DNA of 64,000 nt from Cytophagaceae bacterium UBA6715 (GCA_002454335.1 DKIP01000020.1:26546-90545); one strand, 5' to 3'; shown: positions 8,875 to 18,955, counted from the first letter of the stretch. Notes: a model not told the origin generated them from the sequence alone. Made by a program: numbers and translations.

Positions 8875-11163
8875 TTGAAAATTTTTTATCGTTTGTTATC
8901 CATTTGCTTGTTTTGTTTACCGCATTTTTTGTGGGCACAAATGAATGATTTTCAGGCGGTTGTTGATTTAGCAATTGCGAAAGCTCCGAATCACGCGGCT
9001 CAAATAAGACACTTACAATTTGATGTCGAAATTGCTGAGAAGGGCCGCTTTGATCATTTTCCTAACTTAGGAAAGCAGCGGCTTCAAAAATTAGAAGGTA
9101 TCAAGATTGGTCAGTGGTACGGGAAGCAAACAAATTCTCATGTTTACATGGGAGCAATGAATCAAATGATTCATGAAATTCATTCAGTTAAAGGCAAACA
9201 AATTAGATACCCACGCCCTACCCTTTTTTTTTGGTCTGATTTCTATCAAGATTTTGTAGGTACTCAATGCGTTTCTCCCTTGAATTATCACGCAAGAGGT
9301 TTTTATCAATTTACGTTTAAGCAAACTTATTTTTTGCAGGGCCAAGCGGTTTACCAATTTGCCATAAGTCCTAGAATGAAAGCCGATCGTTTGTTTACAG
9401 GGATTATTACTTTAAGCCAGGAGGGTATGTTGGTGAGTTTTGATGGTAGCGTGGAATCAGATGCGATTGATTATCGTATTCATATTCAAAATCAATATAA
9501 GTATGAGTCCTGGTTGCCCTTAGAAGCTAATTTTAACGTTCATGGTGGGGTTTTGGGAATTACTGGTGAATACGAGATTCAAGAGAAAGTAAAAGGTGAT
9601 ATTCAATTTTGGCAACCTAGTGTACAAGATTTTGTAAAACCAGCAGAAATTAAGGAAGTACTTAATATTTCTGACCGTGCATTTGACGAAACTTTCGCTA
9701 GCCAATTATTAGCAAATTTTCATCAGGGTTTGATCCGTAAATGGAAACTAAGACCACAATCTGCACTCACAACTGTCGATTCAGTGAAAATTGTACCTAT
9801 AGAAGTTGTACAACCTACAAGTTCGACATTTTTCCCTGCTCCAATTGACTCATCAAGTATAGCTTATTTCGATACATTACGGAGAGGTCCTTTTCGCATC
9901 GACCAATTGATTTTCAGTAAGTCATTTTATTTTGGGAAACGAAAGCGTGATTATTATCCATTTGAAATCTACTATAAATCACCTGTCTTCGATGCTAATT
10001 TTAATACGGTTGAAGGCTTTGTTGTTAACTCTGCTTTAGTGTTTAGGAAGCGCTGGGAACGATATCGGATGTTGGAAACAGAGGTTTTAGGCCGACGATC
10101 CTTTGGTTTGAATCGGAATTCAGGATATTTAAAATTGCGGTACAAAACAGAAACAATTGATTTATCAGCTTCACATGGGGATTTTGTAGCGCAGTTCAAT
10201 CCCGACAATACGATTTCGCCTGAAATGAATTCGCTTTCCACATTGTTATTAAAAAACAATCAAATGAAGATTTATCGGAAGCAATATTGGAATGTTTCAT
10301 TGCTCAAACGCTTTTCTTCACGTCTATTCATTAAAGGTATCGTAGAATCTGCTTACAGATCCCAAATGGATAATTCTTCGGGGTATTATTGGATTAACTA
10401 TTTGAATCGGACGTTTAGTAGTAATAATCCCACAAACGTAGAAAATCTAAATGAGGGTTTTGAGAGTAATCATTCCTTGATTACCCAGTTTTCAATAGGA
10501 TTAAGGCCTTTTTTGACTCAGTCATACCTGAACTCAACCCGCCAAAGCGATTGGGGATCTTCACCCTTAATTCAGGTTAAATATCGAGCCGGCTGGCCTA
10601 AGGTTTTTGGTTCAAAGGTTAATTTTCAAATGCTTGAATTCTCGTACGTGCAAAATTTAGCTCTATCTCCATGGGCGAAATCAGGTTTTGTGTTAAATGC
10701 GGGTACATTTTTTGGTCATTCACCTGAATATTTTTTAGACTATAAACACTTCAACGGTGGACTTAATCTTATTCATACAGGTGATATGTTGGCATCACAT
10801 CGCCTGATTGGTTATTATCAAAATTTTACATCGGGGGCCAATCAACGCTTGAATGTAAATCACTATGCGTATAGTACGTCAGGAAATTACATAGAAGCTC
10901 TTTCACAATTTCAATTTTCGAATTTGTGGCTGAAACCTTTATTAGGAACTAAGAAGGCATACGTGAAAGAACTGTTAATTGCGAATGCTGTTTATTTACC
11001 GAAGCAAAATTTGTTTTATCAGGAATTAGGATATGGTTTGGATGGAGTAATTAAGGTCTTACGTTTAGAGGCAATAGCTAATTTCTCAAATGGATCTTTT
11101 AATTACATTGGATTCCGAGTTAACATTAATTCAAGAATCCGAATTGGTAATATTCCTGAATAG
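8875..11163 (+). CDS. DUF5686-family secreted/outer-membrane protein
   Basis: No in-frame ATG precedes the conserved part, so initiation is probably at the TTG at 8875, giving MKIFYRLLSICLFCLPHFLWAQ, a clean Sec signal peptide cut after AQ. An earlier TTG at 8809 would add 22 residues without giving a better signal. The mature protein (about 740 residues) begins with a helical region (LAIAKAPNHAAQ, about residues 28-60), a mixed region to about 330, then many aromatic-rich strands consistent with an outer-membrane beta-barrel. The overall pattern resembles the protein at 3-2447, so the two are probably distant paralogues. Its substrate or partner is unknown. It stands alone between divergent aconitase and topA. 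Confidence 0.75.
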   Translation: MKIFYRLLSICLFCLPHFLWAQMNDFQAVVDLAIAKAPNHAAQIRHLQFDVEIAEKGRFDHFPNLGKQRLQKLEGIKIGQWYGKQTNSHVYMGAMNQMIHEIHSVKGKQIRYPRPTLFFWSDFYQDFVGTQCVSPLNYHARGFYQFTFKQTYFLQGQAVYQFAISPRMKADRLFTGIITLSQEGMLVSFDGSVESDAIDYRIHIQNQYKYESWLPLEANFNVHGGVLGITGEYEIQEKVKGDIQFWQPSVQDFVKPAEIKEVLNISDRAFDETFASQLLANFHQGLIRKWKLRPQSALTTVDSVKIVPIEVVQPTSSTFFPAPIDSSSIAYFDTLRRGPFRIDQLIFSKSFYFGKRKRDYYPFEIYYKSPVFDANFNTVEGFVVNSALVFRKRWERYRMLETEVLGRRSFGLNRNSGYLKLRYKTETIDLSASHGDFVAQFNPDNTISPEMNSLSTLLLKNNQMKIYRKQYWNVSLLKRFSSRLFIKGIVESAYRSQMDNSSGYYWINYLNRTFSSNNPTNVENLNEGFESNHSLITQFSIGLRPFLTQSYLNSTRQSDWGSSPLIQVKYRAGWPKVFGSKVNFQMLEFSYVQNLALSPWAKSGFVLNAGTFFGHSPEYFLDYKHFNGGLNLIHTGDMLASHRLIGYYQNFTSGANQRLNVNHYAYSTSGNYIEALSQFQFSNLWLKPLLGTKKAYVKELLIANAVYLPKQNLFYQELGYGLDGVIKVLRLEAIANFSNGSFNYIGFRVNINSRIRIGNIPE

Positions 11164-11227
11164 TATGATTTTTTAGATTTTTTTTGGTGCTTTCGCAGTA
11201 ATTGTAAACAAATACATTTTAAGCACC

Positions 11228-11235
11228 TATATTTG
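11228..11235 (+). promoter_or_regulatory. Predicted -7 element upstream of topA
   Basis: TATATTTG matches TAnnTTTG and lies 37 nt before the topA ATG. An ATTG at 11201-11204 could be the -33 element, though the spacer would be 23 nt rather than 19. Confidence 0.45.
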
Positions 11236-11272
11236 AGGTCATTTCGAAAATTTAACCTGAAACATTTATCTG

Positions 11273-13765
11273 ATGGCAAAAAATTTGGTCATAGTTGAGT
11301 CCCCCGCAAAAGCAAAAACGATAGAAGGTTATTTGGGCAAGGATTTTATTGTAAAATCTTCTTTCGGTCATGTACGGGATTTACCTACCAAAGGTGATAA
11401 GGTTATCGACGTAGAAAATGATTTTACTCCCACCTACGTTGTTTCTTCAGACAAAACTCAAGTTATTTCAGAACTGAAGAAATTGGCGAAATCCTGTGAA
11501 GAAGTCTGGTTAGCAACTGACGACGACCGTGAGGGAGAGGCGATTTCTTGGCATTTGAAAGAGGCCTTAAATTTAAAGGAAAATACGAAGCGAATTGTAT
11601 TTCGTGAGATTACGAAATCGGCCATTTTAAAGGCGATTGAGCAGCCACGTGCGATTGATATGGATTTGGTGAATGCGCAACAAGCCCGTCGAATCATGGA
11701 TCGTTTGATCGGATTTGAGCTTTCTCCAGTTCTTTGGTCTAAAGTTCAAAAAGGTTTATCTGCTGGTCGTGTACAATCTGTTGCGGTTCGCTTAATTGTA
11801 GAACGTGAGCGAGAAATTGAGCATCATGCTAGCATCGCTACTTTCAAGGTTAGTGCGTTATTTGATCTTCCAGGTAAAAAAGTATTGAAAGCTGAATTGG
11901 CTAAGAATTTTGCCAAAGAAGGTGATGCTTTGGAATTTTTGAAAAAATGTGTGGGTGCTACGTTTTCAATTAAAAGTTTAGAAACAAAGCCAGCCAAAAA
12001 GACGCCAGCGCCGCCGTTTACGACATCTACACTCCAACAAGAAGCTTCTCGAAAGTTAGGTTATGCTGTAGCTACGACCATGTCCATTGCACAGAAATTG
12101 TATGAATCTGGCCGTATTTCCTACATGCGTACCGATTCAACCATGCTTTCACAAGAAGCGCGTGACAAGGCCCAAGCGGCGATTGAATCGAATTACGGGG
12201 AAAAATTTCATCATGCTCGTCAGTTTAAAACAAAATCTGATAGTGCACAAGAGGCCCACGAAGCCATCCGTCCAACAGATTTTGGTATGTCTACCCTATC
12301 TGGTGATTCTCGTGAACGTAAATTATATGAATTAATTTGGAAACGTTCCATCGCATCACAGATGTCGGATGCCTTGCTTGAAAGAACAACGGCGCAAATT
12401 GAGATTTCCACGACGACTGAAGTTTTAGTGGCCCAAGGTGAGGTTATTGCTTTCGAAGGATTCTTGAAAGCTTATTTAGAAGGAAAGGACGACGAAGAGG
12501 AAGATGAAAACAAAGATATGTTACCTCCTTTGGCAGTTGGCCAAGTCTTACAATTAGATGAATTAAAAGCTCAGGAGCGTTTTTCACGTCCTGCCCCGCG
12601 TTATACAGAAGCTAGTCTAGTAAAGGCTTTGGAAGAAAAGGGTATCGGTCGACCATCAACCTATGCACCTACCATTTCTACAATTATCAAACGTGCCTAT
12701 GTAGAAAAAGAAGATCGTGCTGGTAAGGAAAGAACGTACCAAACATGGACTCTGAAAGACGATGAAATTGCAGGAGTAAAAGCTACTGAAATCGTAGGAG
12801 CAGAGAAATCGAAATTATTCCCAACTCACATTGGTACTTTAGTTACAGATTTCCTTGTGGAGAATTTTCAAGATGTGGTCGATTATACATTTACCGCTGA
12901 AATGGAAAATGAATTTGACTACATAGCACAAGGAAAATTGCCTTGGGTAAAGTTAATGAAAGACTTTTACGGTTCCTTCCACAAAACCATCGAAGATAGC
13001 AAAGGAATTGCGCGCAGTTCTGTTGGTGGTGGACGTGAACTAGGAGTTGATCCCGAGACAGGCAAGAAAATATCTGTTCGTTTAGGGAAGTTTGGACCTT
13101 TTGTACAGTTGGGGGAATCAGGAGAAGAGGATAAACCAGTCTTTGCCAATTTAGGAAAGAATCAATCAATTGCAACATTGAGTTTAGAAGATGCAATCGC
13201 TTTACTAGCTCGTCCTAAACTACCGCGTGAGATTGGTATTTTAGATGATAAACCCGTGATCATTGGAGCAGGGAAATTGGGCCCATATATAAAATACGAT
13301 GGTAAATTTACCAGTTTGCCTGAGCCAAATGATCCATTCACGATCGAATTAGACCAAGCCGTTTTAGTGATGCAAGCAGCTCAAAAAGCAGCCGAATCAG
13401 CAGGTTTAGGTTATTTTGAAGATCAATTAATTGAAACAGGGAAAGGCCGCTTTGGTCCCTATGTGAAGCACAATGGAAAATATATCTCATTGGGTAAGAC
13501 GGATAATATAGCTACTCTAACGCAAGAGCGAGCCATTGAGCTCATTTTAGCAAAACGAAACTCAGAAGCAAACAAAATAATTAAGGAGTTTCCTGATAAT
13601 GCAGCGATAAAGGTCGTAAATGGTATGTATGGTCCGTATATTCAAATTGGAAAACGTAATATAAAGATTCCTAAGGACCAAGATCCATCGAGTTTAACAT
13701 TGGAGGATTGCATTGCTTTAGGCGATGCAGCTCCAGCTCCCAAAAAGACAACAAGAAAAAAATAA
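11273..13765 (+). CDS. topA: DNA topoisomerase I
   Basis: Type IA topoisomerase that relaxes negative supercoils. The Toprim domain starts at residue 1 (IVESPAKAKTIEGYLG) and continues to TDDDREGEAISWHL. The catalytic Tyr is Tyr284 in GRISYMRTDST. After the core (to about residue 590) there are no Cys4 zinc fingers. Instead there are four topoisomerase C-terminal repeats of the G-K-F-G-P-Y/F-V type (near residues 600, 660, 720 and 780), ending in a basic KKTTRKK tail, as usual for Bacteroidota. The 830-residue length is normal. folD starts 3 nt after the stop, so the two are co-transcribed. Confidence 0.97.
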   Translation: MAKNLVIVESPAKAKTIEGYLGKDFIVKSSFGHVRDLPTKGDKVIDVENDFTPTYVVSSDKTQVISELKKLAKSCEEVWLATDDDREGEAISWHLKEALNLKENTKRIVFREITKSAILKAIEQPRAIDMDLVNAQQARRIMDRLIGFELSPVLWSKVQKGLSAGRVQSVAVRLIVEREREIEHHASIATFKVSALFDLPGKKVLKAELAKNFAKEGDALEFLKKCVGATFSIKSLETKPAKKTPAPPFTTSTLQQEASRKLGYAVATTMSIAQKLYESGRISYMRTDSTMLSQEARDKAQAAIESNYGEKFHHARQFKTKSDSAQEAHEAIRPTDFGMSTLSGDSRERKLYELIWKRSIASQMSDALLERTTAQIEISTTTEVLVAQGEVIAFEGFLKAYLEGKDDEEEDENKDMLPPLAVGQVLQLDELKAQERFSRPAPRYTEASLVKALEEKGIGRPSTYAPTISTIIKRAYVEKEDRAGKERTYQTWTLKDDEIAGVKATEIVGAEKSKLFPTHIGTLVTDFLVENFQDVVDYTFTAEMENEFDYIAQGKLPWVKLMKDFYGSFHKTIEDSKGIARSSVGGGRELGVDPETGKKISVRLGKFGPFVQLGESGEEDKPVFANLGKNQSIATLSLEDAIALLARPKLPREIGILDDKPVIIGAGKLGPYIKYDGKFTSLPEPNDPFTIELDQAVLVMQAAQKAAESAGLGYFEDQLIETGKGRFGPYVKHNGKYISLGKTDNIATLTQERAIELILAKRNSEANKIIKEFPDNAAIKVVNGMYGPYIQIGKRNIKIPKDQDPSSLTLEDCIALGDAAPAPKKTTRKK

Positions 13766-13768
13766 AAT

Positions 13769-14659
13769 ATGAGTCAGATTATTGATGGAAAAATGGTCGC
13801 TGAATCCATGAAAGCGTCTATTGCAAAAGAGGTTCAAGAATTAGTTGCTTCAGGTAAGCGTGCTCCCCATTTAGTTGCTATTCTTGTAGGTAATAATGGA
13901 GCATCTGAGACCTATGTGGCAAACAAAGTGAAATCTTGTGAAGAATTAGGATTTTCATCTACCCTTTTGCGTTTTGATCCATCCGTTAGCGAGGCTGAAT
14001 TGTTGCAGGCTGTTATTAATGTGAATAACAATCCTGATATGGATGGTTTAATCGTACAATTACCACTTCCTAATCACATCAATCCTGATCGTGTGATGGA
14101 AACAATTCATCCCTCAAAAGATGTGGACGGTTTCCACCCAATCAATATCGGTCGGATGGCCAAAGGTTTACCTGCTTATATCTCGGCTACCCCACAAGGT
14201 GTCTTAGATTTATTGGCATACTACAAGATTGAAACGGCAGGCAAGCATTGTGTGGTGGTAGGTCGAAGTCAAATTGTAGGTTTGCCCATGTCCATTTTAA
14301 TGCAACGAAATCATCCACAAGGCAACTGTACAGTTACGTTGACGCATTCGAGGACACCAAATTTGGTGGAAATGTGCCAGCAAGCCGATATTATTGTTGC
14401 GGCATTGGGAAAGCCGGAATTTATCACCGAAGCACACGTAAAACCTGGCGCTGTGGTAATTGACGTGGGTTTGACGCGCGTAGAAGATGCGAGCAAAAAA
14501 TCAGGCTTCGCGTTAAAAGGTGATGTTGATTATGATTCCGTATTCCCAGTCTGTTCCTACATAACTCCTGTTCCTAAGGGCGTAGGACCTATGACGATTG
14601 TTTCCTTGATGAAAAACACCCTTTTGGCTGCCAAAGGAGTTATTTATCCAAAGAACTAA
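13769..14659 (+). CDS. folD: Bifunctional methylenetetrahydrofolate dehydrogenase/cyclohydrolase
   Basis: Interconverts 5,10-methylene-, 5,10-methenyl- and 10-formyl-THF in one-carbon metabolism. The 296-residue length is typical. The catalytic Tyr49-x3-Lys53 pair lies in [15 protein letters not shown], the substrate loop is [10 protein letters not shown], and the NADP-binding segment is [16 protein letters not shown]; the C-terminus carries [15 protein letters not shown]. It follows topA by 3 nt. Its stop overlaps the stop of the convergent methyltransferase (CTAA), and its terminator hairpin lies inside that gene's coding sequence. Confidence 0.97.
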   Translation: MSQIIDGKMVAESMKASIAKEVQELVASGKRAPHLVAILVGNNGASETYVANKVKSCEELGFSSTLLRFDPSVSEAELLQAVINVNNNPDMDGLIVQLPLPNHINPDRVMETIHPSKDVDGFHPINIGRMAKGLPAYISATPQGVLDLLAYYKIETAGKHCVVVGRSQIVGLPMSILMQRNHPQGNCTVTLTHSRTPNLVEMCQQADIIVAALGKPEFITEAHVKPGAVVIDVGLTRVEDASKKSGFALKGDVDYDSVFPVCSYITPVPKGVGPMTIVSLMKNTLLAAKGVIYPKN

Positions 14660-15564
14660 GCCTTATATAAATAACGATGGAAAACTCCCAATGGGAGTTT
14701 TTTGTCGTATTGGTCATTTAGGTACAATTCACCGGATTCTGCCGTTTCTGGCACATGGAAAATTCCATTCACTAAATTCTCTACGACTAAGGTGGAAAAT
14801 CCTAATGAATAGATGTTAGTCAATAAAATATGTTCCTTCGGATCTAGTATTTCTTTCACTGAGCGCAACATATCGTCTATCTGTTCTTCCAGAACCCATT
14901 TTTCTCCGTCTGGTCCTCGACCATAAGCTGGAGGATCTAGCAAAATACCTTGGTAGAAATTACCTCTTCGCGCCTCGCGTTTCACAAATTTTAGCGCATC
15001 TTCAGCCATCCATCGGATCGAATCCAATTGCGACACTTCCATATTTTCGCGCGCCCAAGATAACACGGGTTTTACTGAGTCTACGTGCGTGACATCGGCA
15101 CCCATTTGTCTGCAAACTAAACTTGCCCCACCCGTGTAAGCAAATAGGTTTAAAATTTTAGGTTTCGAATTACTTAGTAAGGGTATGTTTTTAGCTAAAA
15201 ACTCCCAATTAGATGCTTGTTCTGGAAATAAGCCTACGTGTTTAAACGAAGAAAGGCTGATTTTTAATTTCAAATCTATATGTTCCGACTGATACGGAAT
15301 AAACCATTTATCGGGTACCCCTTTTTTAATCTCCCAAACGCCACGCTCCGTGCTTCCCTTTTCTTTTTTAAAGTGAGCGTTCGCTTTGAGTGTCCAAAAC
15401 TCTTCTGAAAGTGATTTAGACCACAAAGCCTGAGGTTCAGGTCTGCGAACAACATATTCACCAAACTGCTCCAATTTTTCGAATCCGCCCGAGTCGATTA
15501 ATTCATAGCTTTTCCCCCATTTTTGGGGCGTTTCGATGGCGATAGATTGGTGAATTGTTGACAT
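14656..15564 (-). CDS. Class I SAM-dependent methyltransferase, RlmI-like
   Basis: 302 residues with a Rossmann methyltransferase core: motif I is [15 protein letters not shown] (about residues 138-152), then [15 protein letters not shown], and the catalytic-type motif [10 protein letters not shown] near residue 208, as in 23S rRNA m5C enzymes of the RlmI/PF10672 group. The N-terminal PUA-like part of true RlmI is missing, so the target (rRNA or another RNA) is uncertain. The start overlaps the stop of the upstream gene by one base (TAATG), which implies translational coupling in the DUF2452-menB operon. The 3' end overlaps folD by 4 nt. Confidence 0.8.
   Translation of the reverse strand: MSTIHQSIAIETPQKWGKSYELIDSGGFEKLEQFGEYVVRRPEPQALWSKSLSEEFWTLKANAHFKKEKGSTERGVWEIKKGVPDKWFIPYQSEHIDLKLKISLSSFKHVGLFPEQASNWEFLAKNIPLLSNSKPKILNLFAYTGGASLVCRQMGADVTHVDSVKPVLSWARENMEVSQLDSIRWMAEDALKFVKREARRGNFYQGILLDPPAYGRGPDGEKWVLEEQIDDMLRSVKEILDPKEHILLTNIYSLGFSTLVVENLVNGIFHVPETAESGELYLNDQYDKKLPLGVFHRYLYKA
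14681..14703 (+). terminator. Intrinsic terminator of topA-folD inside a convergent gene
   Basis: AAAACTCCC (14681-14689), loop AAT, GGGAGTTTT (14693-14701), then more Ts. The stem is a perfect 9 bp with a U-tract in the folD direction. It lies within the last codons of the methyltransferase on the other strand. Confidence 0.8.
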
Positions 15565-17183
15565 TAAGGATTAAATTGAATTTTATTTAAATAGAAAACA
15601 CTACGTTTTCCTTCGGTTTGATTAACAATATTTTGTGAGCCATGGGCTAAAAAGTATGTGTCATACCAATATGTTAGATCTGAATCTGTTGATTTTTTAA
15701 CATGGTCACCTGCCACATGGGTTTCAATTGCCATGGTATTGTCTTCCTCTTTCGTTCCTTGTTCACTTATAATTTTGGTAACGATTTGGTTTTCTCGACT
15801 ATAACTCAAAATGATTTGATCTTTCTGAACTGATGTTTTGATTTTTTTTATGAGCTTAGGTTCCTTCATATCTTGAAGAGAAACACAATGATCCCATAGT
15901 AATTTACCATTTGCATCTAGTTCTGCGACCACTGCATGTGTATAAACCCAGCCGTCAAATTGCTGTTGGTTTCCATAATAATTATATCCTCGATAGCCCC
16001 AAGGACTGTAATAGCTTGAGAATGGCGAATATAACCCATAATTTCCATAACCCCATCTGTAAGGGTTGTACATCATACTCCATGGCGAGTAAAATCCTCC
16101 CAAGGTTGTCATACCAGGAAAGAATCCGCCCCCGTAGGGCCCAAAGTTTGCATATTTGTAATCTGGGTAAAAAGCTTCTGCGACGATAATATAATGATCC
16201 CCTTTTCTGATAATATCGTGCATTAATAATCGATAATCCAAGCGCAAGTCTTCTCCCTTTTCTTCTTTATCCTTAATTTTTTTGGTTTGTCTCTCTAATT
16301 GTTTTGGGCTTAAAAAATTGAAGAAATTGTTGAATTTTGTAAAACTTGTAAAACTCGAATTAATTAATTCTCCATCCAAAAATGACTGAAAATAGAGCCC
16401 CTGTGAACTTGGTCCCTTGGAGGAGCCGATTGTGTTTTTATGTCCATAGGTACCAACCACAACTTGTAAGGAATCATTGATTTGTGCCGATTTAGCATTC
16501 ATCATGGCATAATCATCATTGGGTTTCATCAAAATTTGACTGACTTGATTTCCGTCCTCATCAAATGATTTGAGCACAAGCTGGTAATCTTTTGCCTTTT
16601 TGCCTATCGAATAGGTGACATTGATTTGCTGGTAAACTGTATCTAAGTCCATCGATTGAATTTCAGCTTGACCCTTTACAATTGCAGGGAGAATTCGAGT
16701 CTTTTTTTCGAGAAGATTCGTAAATAGTATGACAGGTTGTGAATTGACCATACCAGCAATAAATAAAGAAGCGTTTATGGCTTTGAAATTAGATATCTCA
16801 ATTCGGTCAACGGAGATGATTTGGTATTTTTCAATCTTTCCTTTTTCCGTATTAATGCGAAAAATGACATAGGAATTGCTCTTAAACCGACTAAAGAGTA
16901 AATAGAGATCATCTCCATCAAAACTATGTGTTACGTAATCTTGATTGGAATCAATATTTGAATTGATTGACCACTCTTGTTCTAGATTGGTAGAAAATTT
17001 TCGAAGGTTAAAGGCTTGTTTATTTAATTGGCTAAGTAGAATAACACCTTTATTTCCAATTGGAATGGTAAATGTTTCCACTTGATTTGATTCTTGCGGG
17101 AATTCGACGCGTTTATTGGTTTGAGCATTTCCTTCAAAAATGATCAAGAAAACTGCGACAAGAATCAAAAAGGCCTTTTTCAT
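15564..17183 (-). CDS. Secreted protein of unknown function with Tyr/Gly-rich segment
   Basis: I do not recognise a named family. A Sec signal peptide is clear (MKKAFLILVAVFLIIFEGNAQ, cleavage after residue 21). The body (539 residues total) reads as beta-propeller-like strands with repeated hydrophobic-Asp pairs and no catalytic motif I can name. About residues 342-408 form a low-complexity segment rich in Gly, Tyr, Phe, Pro and Ser (GPYGGGFFPG, then GYGNYGLYSPFSSYYSPWGY), apparently inserted between ordinary strands. It lies 1 nt after the EVE-domain gene and overlaps the methyltransferase start. A cell-envelope location is inferred from the signal peptide alone. Confidence 0.7.
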   Translation of the reverse strand: MKKAFLILVAVFLIIFEGNAQTNKRVEFPQESNQVETFTIPIGNKGVILLSQLNKQAFNLRKFSTNLEQEWSINSNIDSNQDYVTHSFDGDDLYLLFSRFKSNSYVIFRINTEKGKIEKYQIISVDRIEISNFKAINASLFIAGMVNSQPVILFTNLLEKKTRILPAIVKGQAEIQSMDLDTVYQQINVTYSIGKKAKDYQLVLKSFDEDGNQVSQILMKPNDDYAMMNAKSAQINDSLQVVVGTYGHKNTIGSSKGPSSQGLYFQSFLDGELINSSFTSFTKFNNFFNFLSPKQLERQTKKIKDKEEKGEDLRLDYRLLMHDIIRKGDHYIIVAEAFYPDYKYANFGPYGGGFFPGMTTLGGFYSPWSMMYNPYRWGYGNYGLYSPFSSYYSPWGYRGYNYYGNQQQFDGWVYTHAVVAELDANGKLLWDHCVSLQDMKEPKLIKKIKTSVQKDQIILSYSRENQIVTKIISEQGTKEEDNTMAIETHVAGDHVKKSTDSDLTYWYDTYFLAHGSQNIVNQTEGKRSVFYLNKIQFNP

Positions 17184-17184
17184 A

Positions 17185-17589
17185 TTATTCAGTTAAACTT
17201 AGAATGATGTCGAACTCTGCTTTTTGAACGGGTGTTACGGATAAGCGTGATTGTTTAATTAACGCTAGCGAACTAAGTCTTTCGTCGGCCTTCATCGATT
17301 TCAATGTGACCGTCTTATTAAATTTCTTTACCGGAACCAATTCTACGACAACCCATCTAGGATCCTCGGTGGTAGGATCTTGGTAAAATTCTTTGCTTAC
17401 TTCAGCTAAACCCACTACTTCCATGCCTTCGTTTGAGTGGTAAAAAAACACCCAATCACCTTTTTGCATGGCTTTCAAATTATTCCGCGCTTGGTAGTTG
17501 CGTACTCCATCCCAAACAGATTTCCCTTCTTTAACGAAATCATCCCAAGAATATTTGAACGGTTCCGATTTTACAAGCCAATAATTCAT
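17185..17589 (-). CDS. EVE domain-containing protein
   Basis: 134-residue single EVE domain, PUA-like fold, of the thymocyte nuclear protein 1 group. It begins MNYWLVKSEPFKYSWDD and contains the family segments VWDGVRNYQARNNLK, GDWVFFYHSNEG and DPRWVVVELVPV. EVE domains bind modified bases in DNA or RNA; the target here is unknown. It sits 2 nt after menB and 1 nt before the next gene, so it is inside the operon, which suggests no specific partner. Confidence 0.92.
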   Translation of the reverse strand: MNYWLVKSEPFKYSWDDFVKEGKSVWDGVRNYQARNNLKAMQKGDWVFFYHSNEGMEVVGLAEVSKEFYQDPTTEDPRWVVVELVPVKKFNKTVTLKSMKADERLSSLALIKQSRLSVTPVQKAEFDIILSLTE

Positions 17590-17591
17590 AC

Positions 17592-18416
17592 TTATGGGAA
17601 TTTAGGGAATTTAGAAAAGTCAGGTTTGCGTTTCTCTAAGAAAGCATTTTTACCTTCTTTCGCTTCGTCGGATAAGTAGTATAAAAGTGTTGCATTTCCT
17701 GCTAATTCTTGAATTCCGGCTTGACCATCAAGTTCAGCATTAAATGCGGACTTCAACATACGCAATGCCAAAGGACTTTTTTCTAGGATTTTTTCACACC
17801 ATGCTACTGTGGTTGCTTCTAATTCTTCTAGAGGAACTACTTTATTCACTAATCCCATTTGAAGTGCGTCTTGTGCGTTATATTGATCACACAAAAACCA
17901 AATTTCTCGGGCTTTCTTTTGTCCAACTACACGAGCTAAGTAAGATGCACCGAACCCCCCATCAAACGAACCTACATTAGGGCCTGTTTGGCCAAAACGT
18001 GCATTTTCCGCCGCAATGGATAAATCGCAAATCACATGTAATACGTGTCCACCTCCGATAGCCCATCCTGCGACCATAGCAACTACAGGTTTAGGAATAG
18101 TTCTAATTTGACGTTGTAAATCCAACACATTCAAACGAGGTACATAATCCTCTCCTACATATCCACCGTCTCCCCTAACGCTCTGGTCACCACCCGAACA
18201 GAATGCTTTTCCCCCCTCACCTGTTAAAATGATTACACCTACCGATGTATCTTGACGAGCAAGTTCCATGGCTTCGGACATCTCTTGAACAGTCAGAGGC
18301 GTAAACGCATTGTGTTTATGCGGTCTATTGATTGAGATTTTAGCTATCCCTTTGTATTGTTGGAATAAAATGTCTTTGTATTCCTTAATGGTTTTCCAAG
18401 GCAAATTTGACGTCAT
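17592..18416 (-). CDS. menB: 1,4-Dihydroxy-2-naphthoyl-CoA synthase
   Basis: Crotonase-fold enzyme that closes the second ring in menaquinone synthesis, converting o-succinylbenzoyl-CoA to DHNA-CoA. The 274-residue length is typical. Family-specific segments are [14 protein letters not shown], the oxyanion-hole region [15 protein letters not shown], and [19 protein letters not shown] with the MenB-type active-site loop. The start is the ATG ending at 18416, 6 nt after the DUF2452 stop. menE diverges about 500 bp upstream, so two menaquinone genes flank the same intergenic region. Confidence 0.96.
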   Translation of the reverse strand: MTSNLPWKTIKEYKDILFQQYKGIAKISINRPHKHNAFTPLTVQEMSEAMELARQDTSVGVIILTGEGGKAFCSGGDQSVRGDGGYVGEDYVPRLNVLDLQRQIRTIPKPVVAMVAGWAIGGGHVLHVICDLSIAAENARFGQTGPNVGSFDGGFGASYLARVVGQKKAREIWFLCDQYNAQDALQMGLVNKVVPLEELEATTVAWCEKILEKSPLALRMLKSAFNAELDGQAGIQELAGNATLLYYLSDEAKEGKNAFLEKRKPDFSKFPKFP

Positions 18417-18422
18417 AATGGG

Positions 18423-18872
18423 TTAATTTGATTCTTCGTTGTAGGTAACATCCCAAGTGTGGTCTGCTAATAAAATTACTTTAGCCAAATAGCGGCTATA
18501 TTTAAATGATCGGCCCCATTCGTGCGGTGCAACGAGCGAAAGTAGGTCGGTGCCATCTTCTTTCTCATACATGTAGTAGGTTTCAGAAATAATAGGCTCA
18601 AATCCCATGGCAGCATCGTAAATACGTTCTGAAATCTCTTTTCGGTCGGCTAAAAGCTTAGCTTGCTTCGCTAGCACCTCCATTTGTTCATAGAGTTGGT
18701 TCATTTGGCGATCTGTTTGCTGGCGCATCGCTAAAATACTTCTCCCCTTCGCTTTACCCGTATCTTCCGGTTTAATGACAGCTCCCCCTGCCGTATGTGC
18801 ATAGGGAAGTAAACCCGGATTTTGGGCTACTTTGTCGGGATTGATCGGATTTAAAAATGGATCTTCTTTCAT
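18423..18872 (-). CDS. DUF2452 domain-containing protein
   Basis: 149-residue cytoplasmic protein of the DUF2452 family: NPINPDKVAQNPGLLPYAHT at the N-terminus, a helical Gln/Leu-rich stretch about residues 48-85, and a C-terminal segment with MGFEPIISETYYMYE and SLVAPHEWG. The function is unknown. Wording in the C-terminal segment resembles proteins annotated as GTP-binding or acyltransferase-associated, but that is not safe to use. It is the first gene of the operon with menB, and the start codon is 6 nt from an inverted repeat. Confidence 0.85.
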   Translation of the reverse strand: MKEDPFLNPINPDKVAQNPGLLPYAHTAGGAVIKPEDTGKAKGRSILAMRQQTDRQMNQLYEQMEVLAKQAKLLADRKEISERIYDAAMGFEPIISETYYMYEKEDGTDLLSLVAPHEWGRSFKYSRYLAKVILLADHTWDVTYNEESN

Positions 18873-18878
18873 CTAGGC

Positions 18879-18898
18879 AAGGTTATTTGATTAACCTT
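18879..18898. promoter_or_regulatory. Inverted repeat in front of the DUF2452-menB operon
   Basis: AAGGTTA, a 6-nt loop, TAACCTT: perfect 7-bp arms ending 6 nt before the DUF2452 ATG. It could be an operator or a leader hairpin. There is no U-tract, so it is not a terminator. Confidence 0.4.
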
Positions 18899-18930
18899 CT
18901 TTTAACTCACGAAATTAGAGAATGTTTGGT

Positions 18931-18938
18931 TAATTTTG
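18931..18938 (+). promoter_or_regulatory. Predicted -7 element of menE operon
   Basis: TAATTTTG matches TAnnTTTG, 17 nt before the menE ATG. It implies a leader of only about 12 nt. No TTTG is present at the -33 spacing. Confidence 0.5.
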
Positions 18939-18955
18939 GAATGATTTGTTGAATT

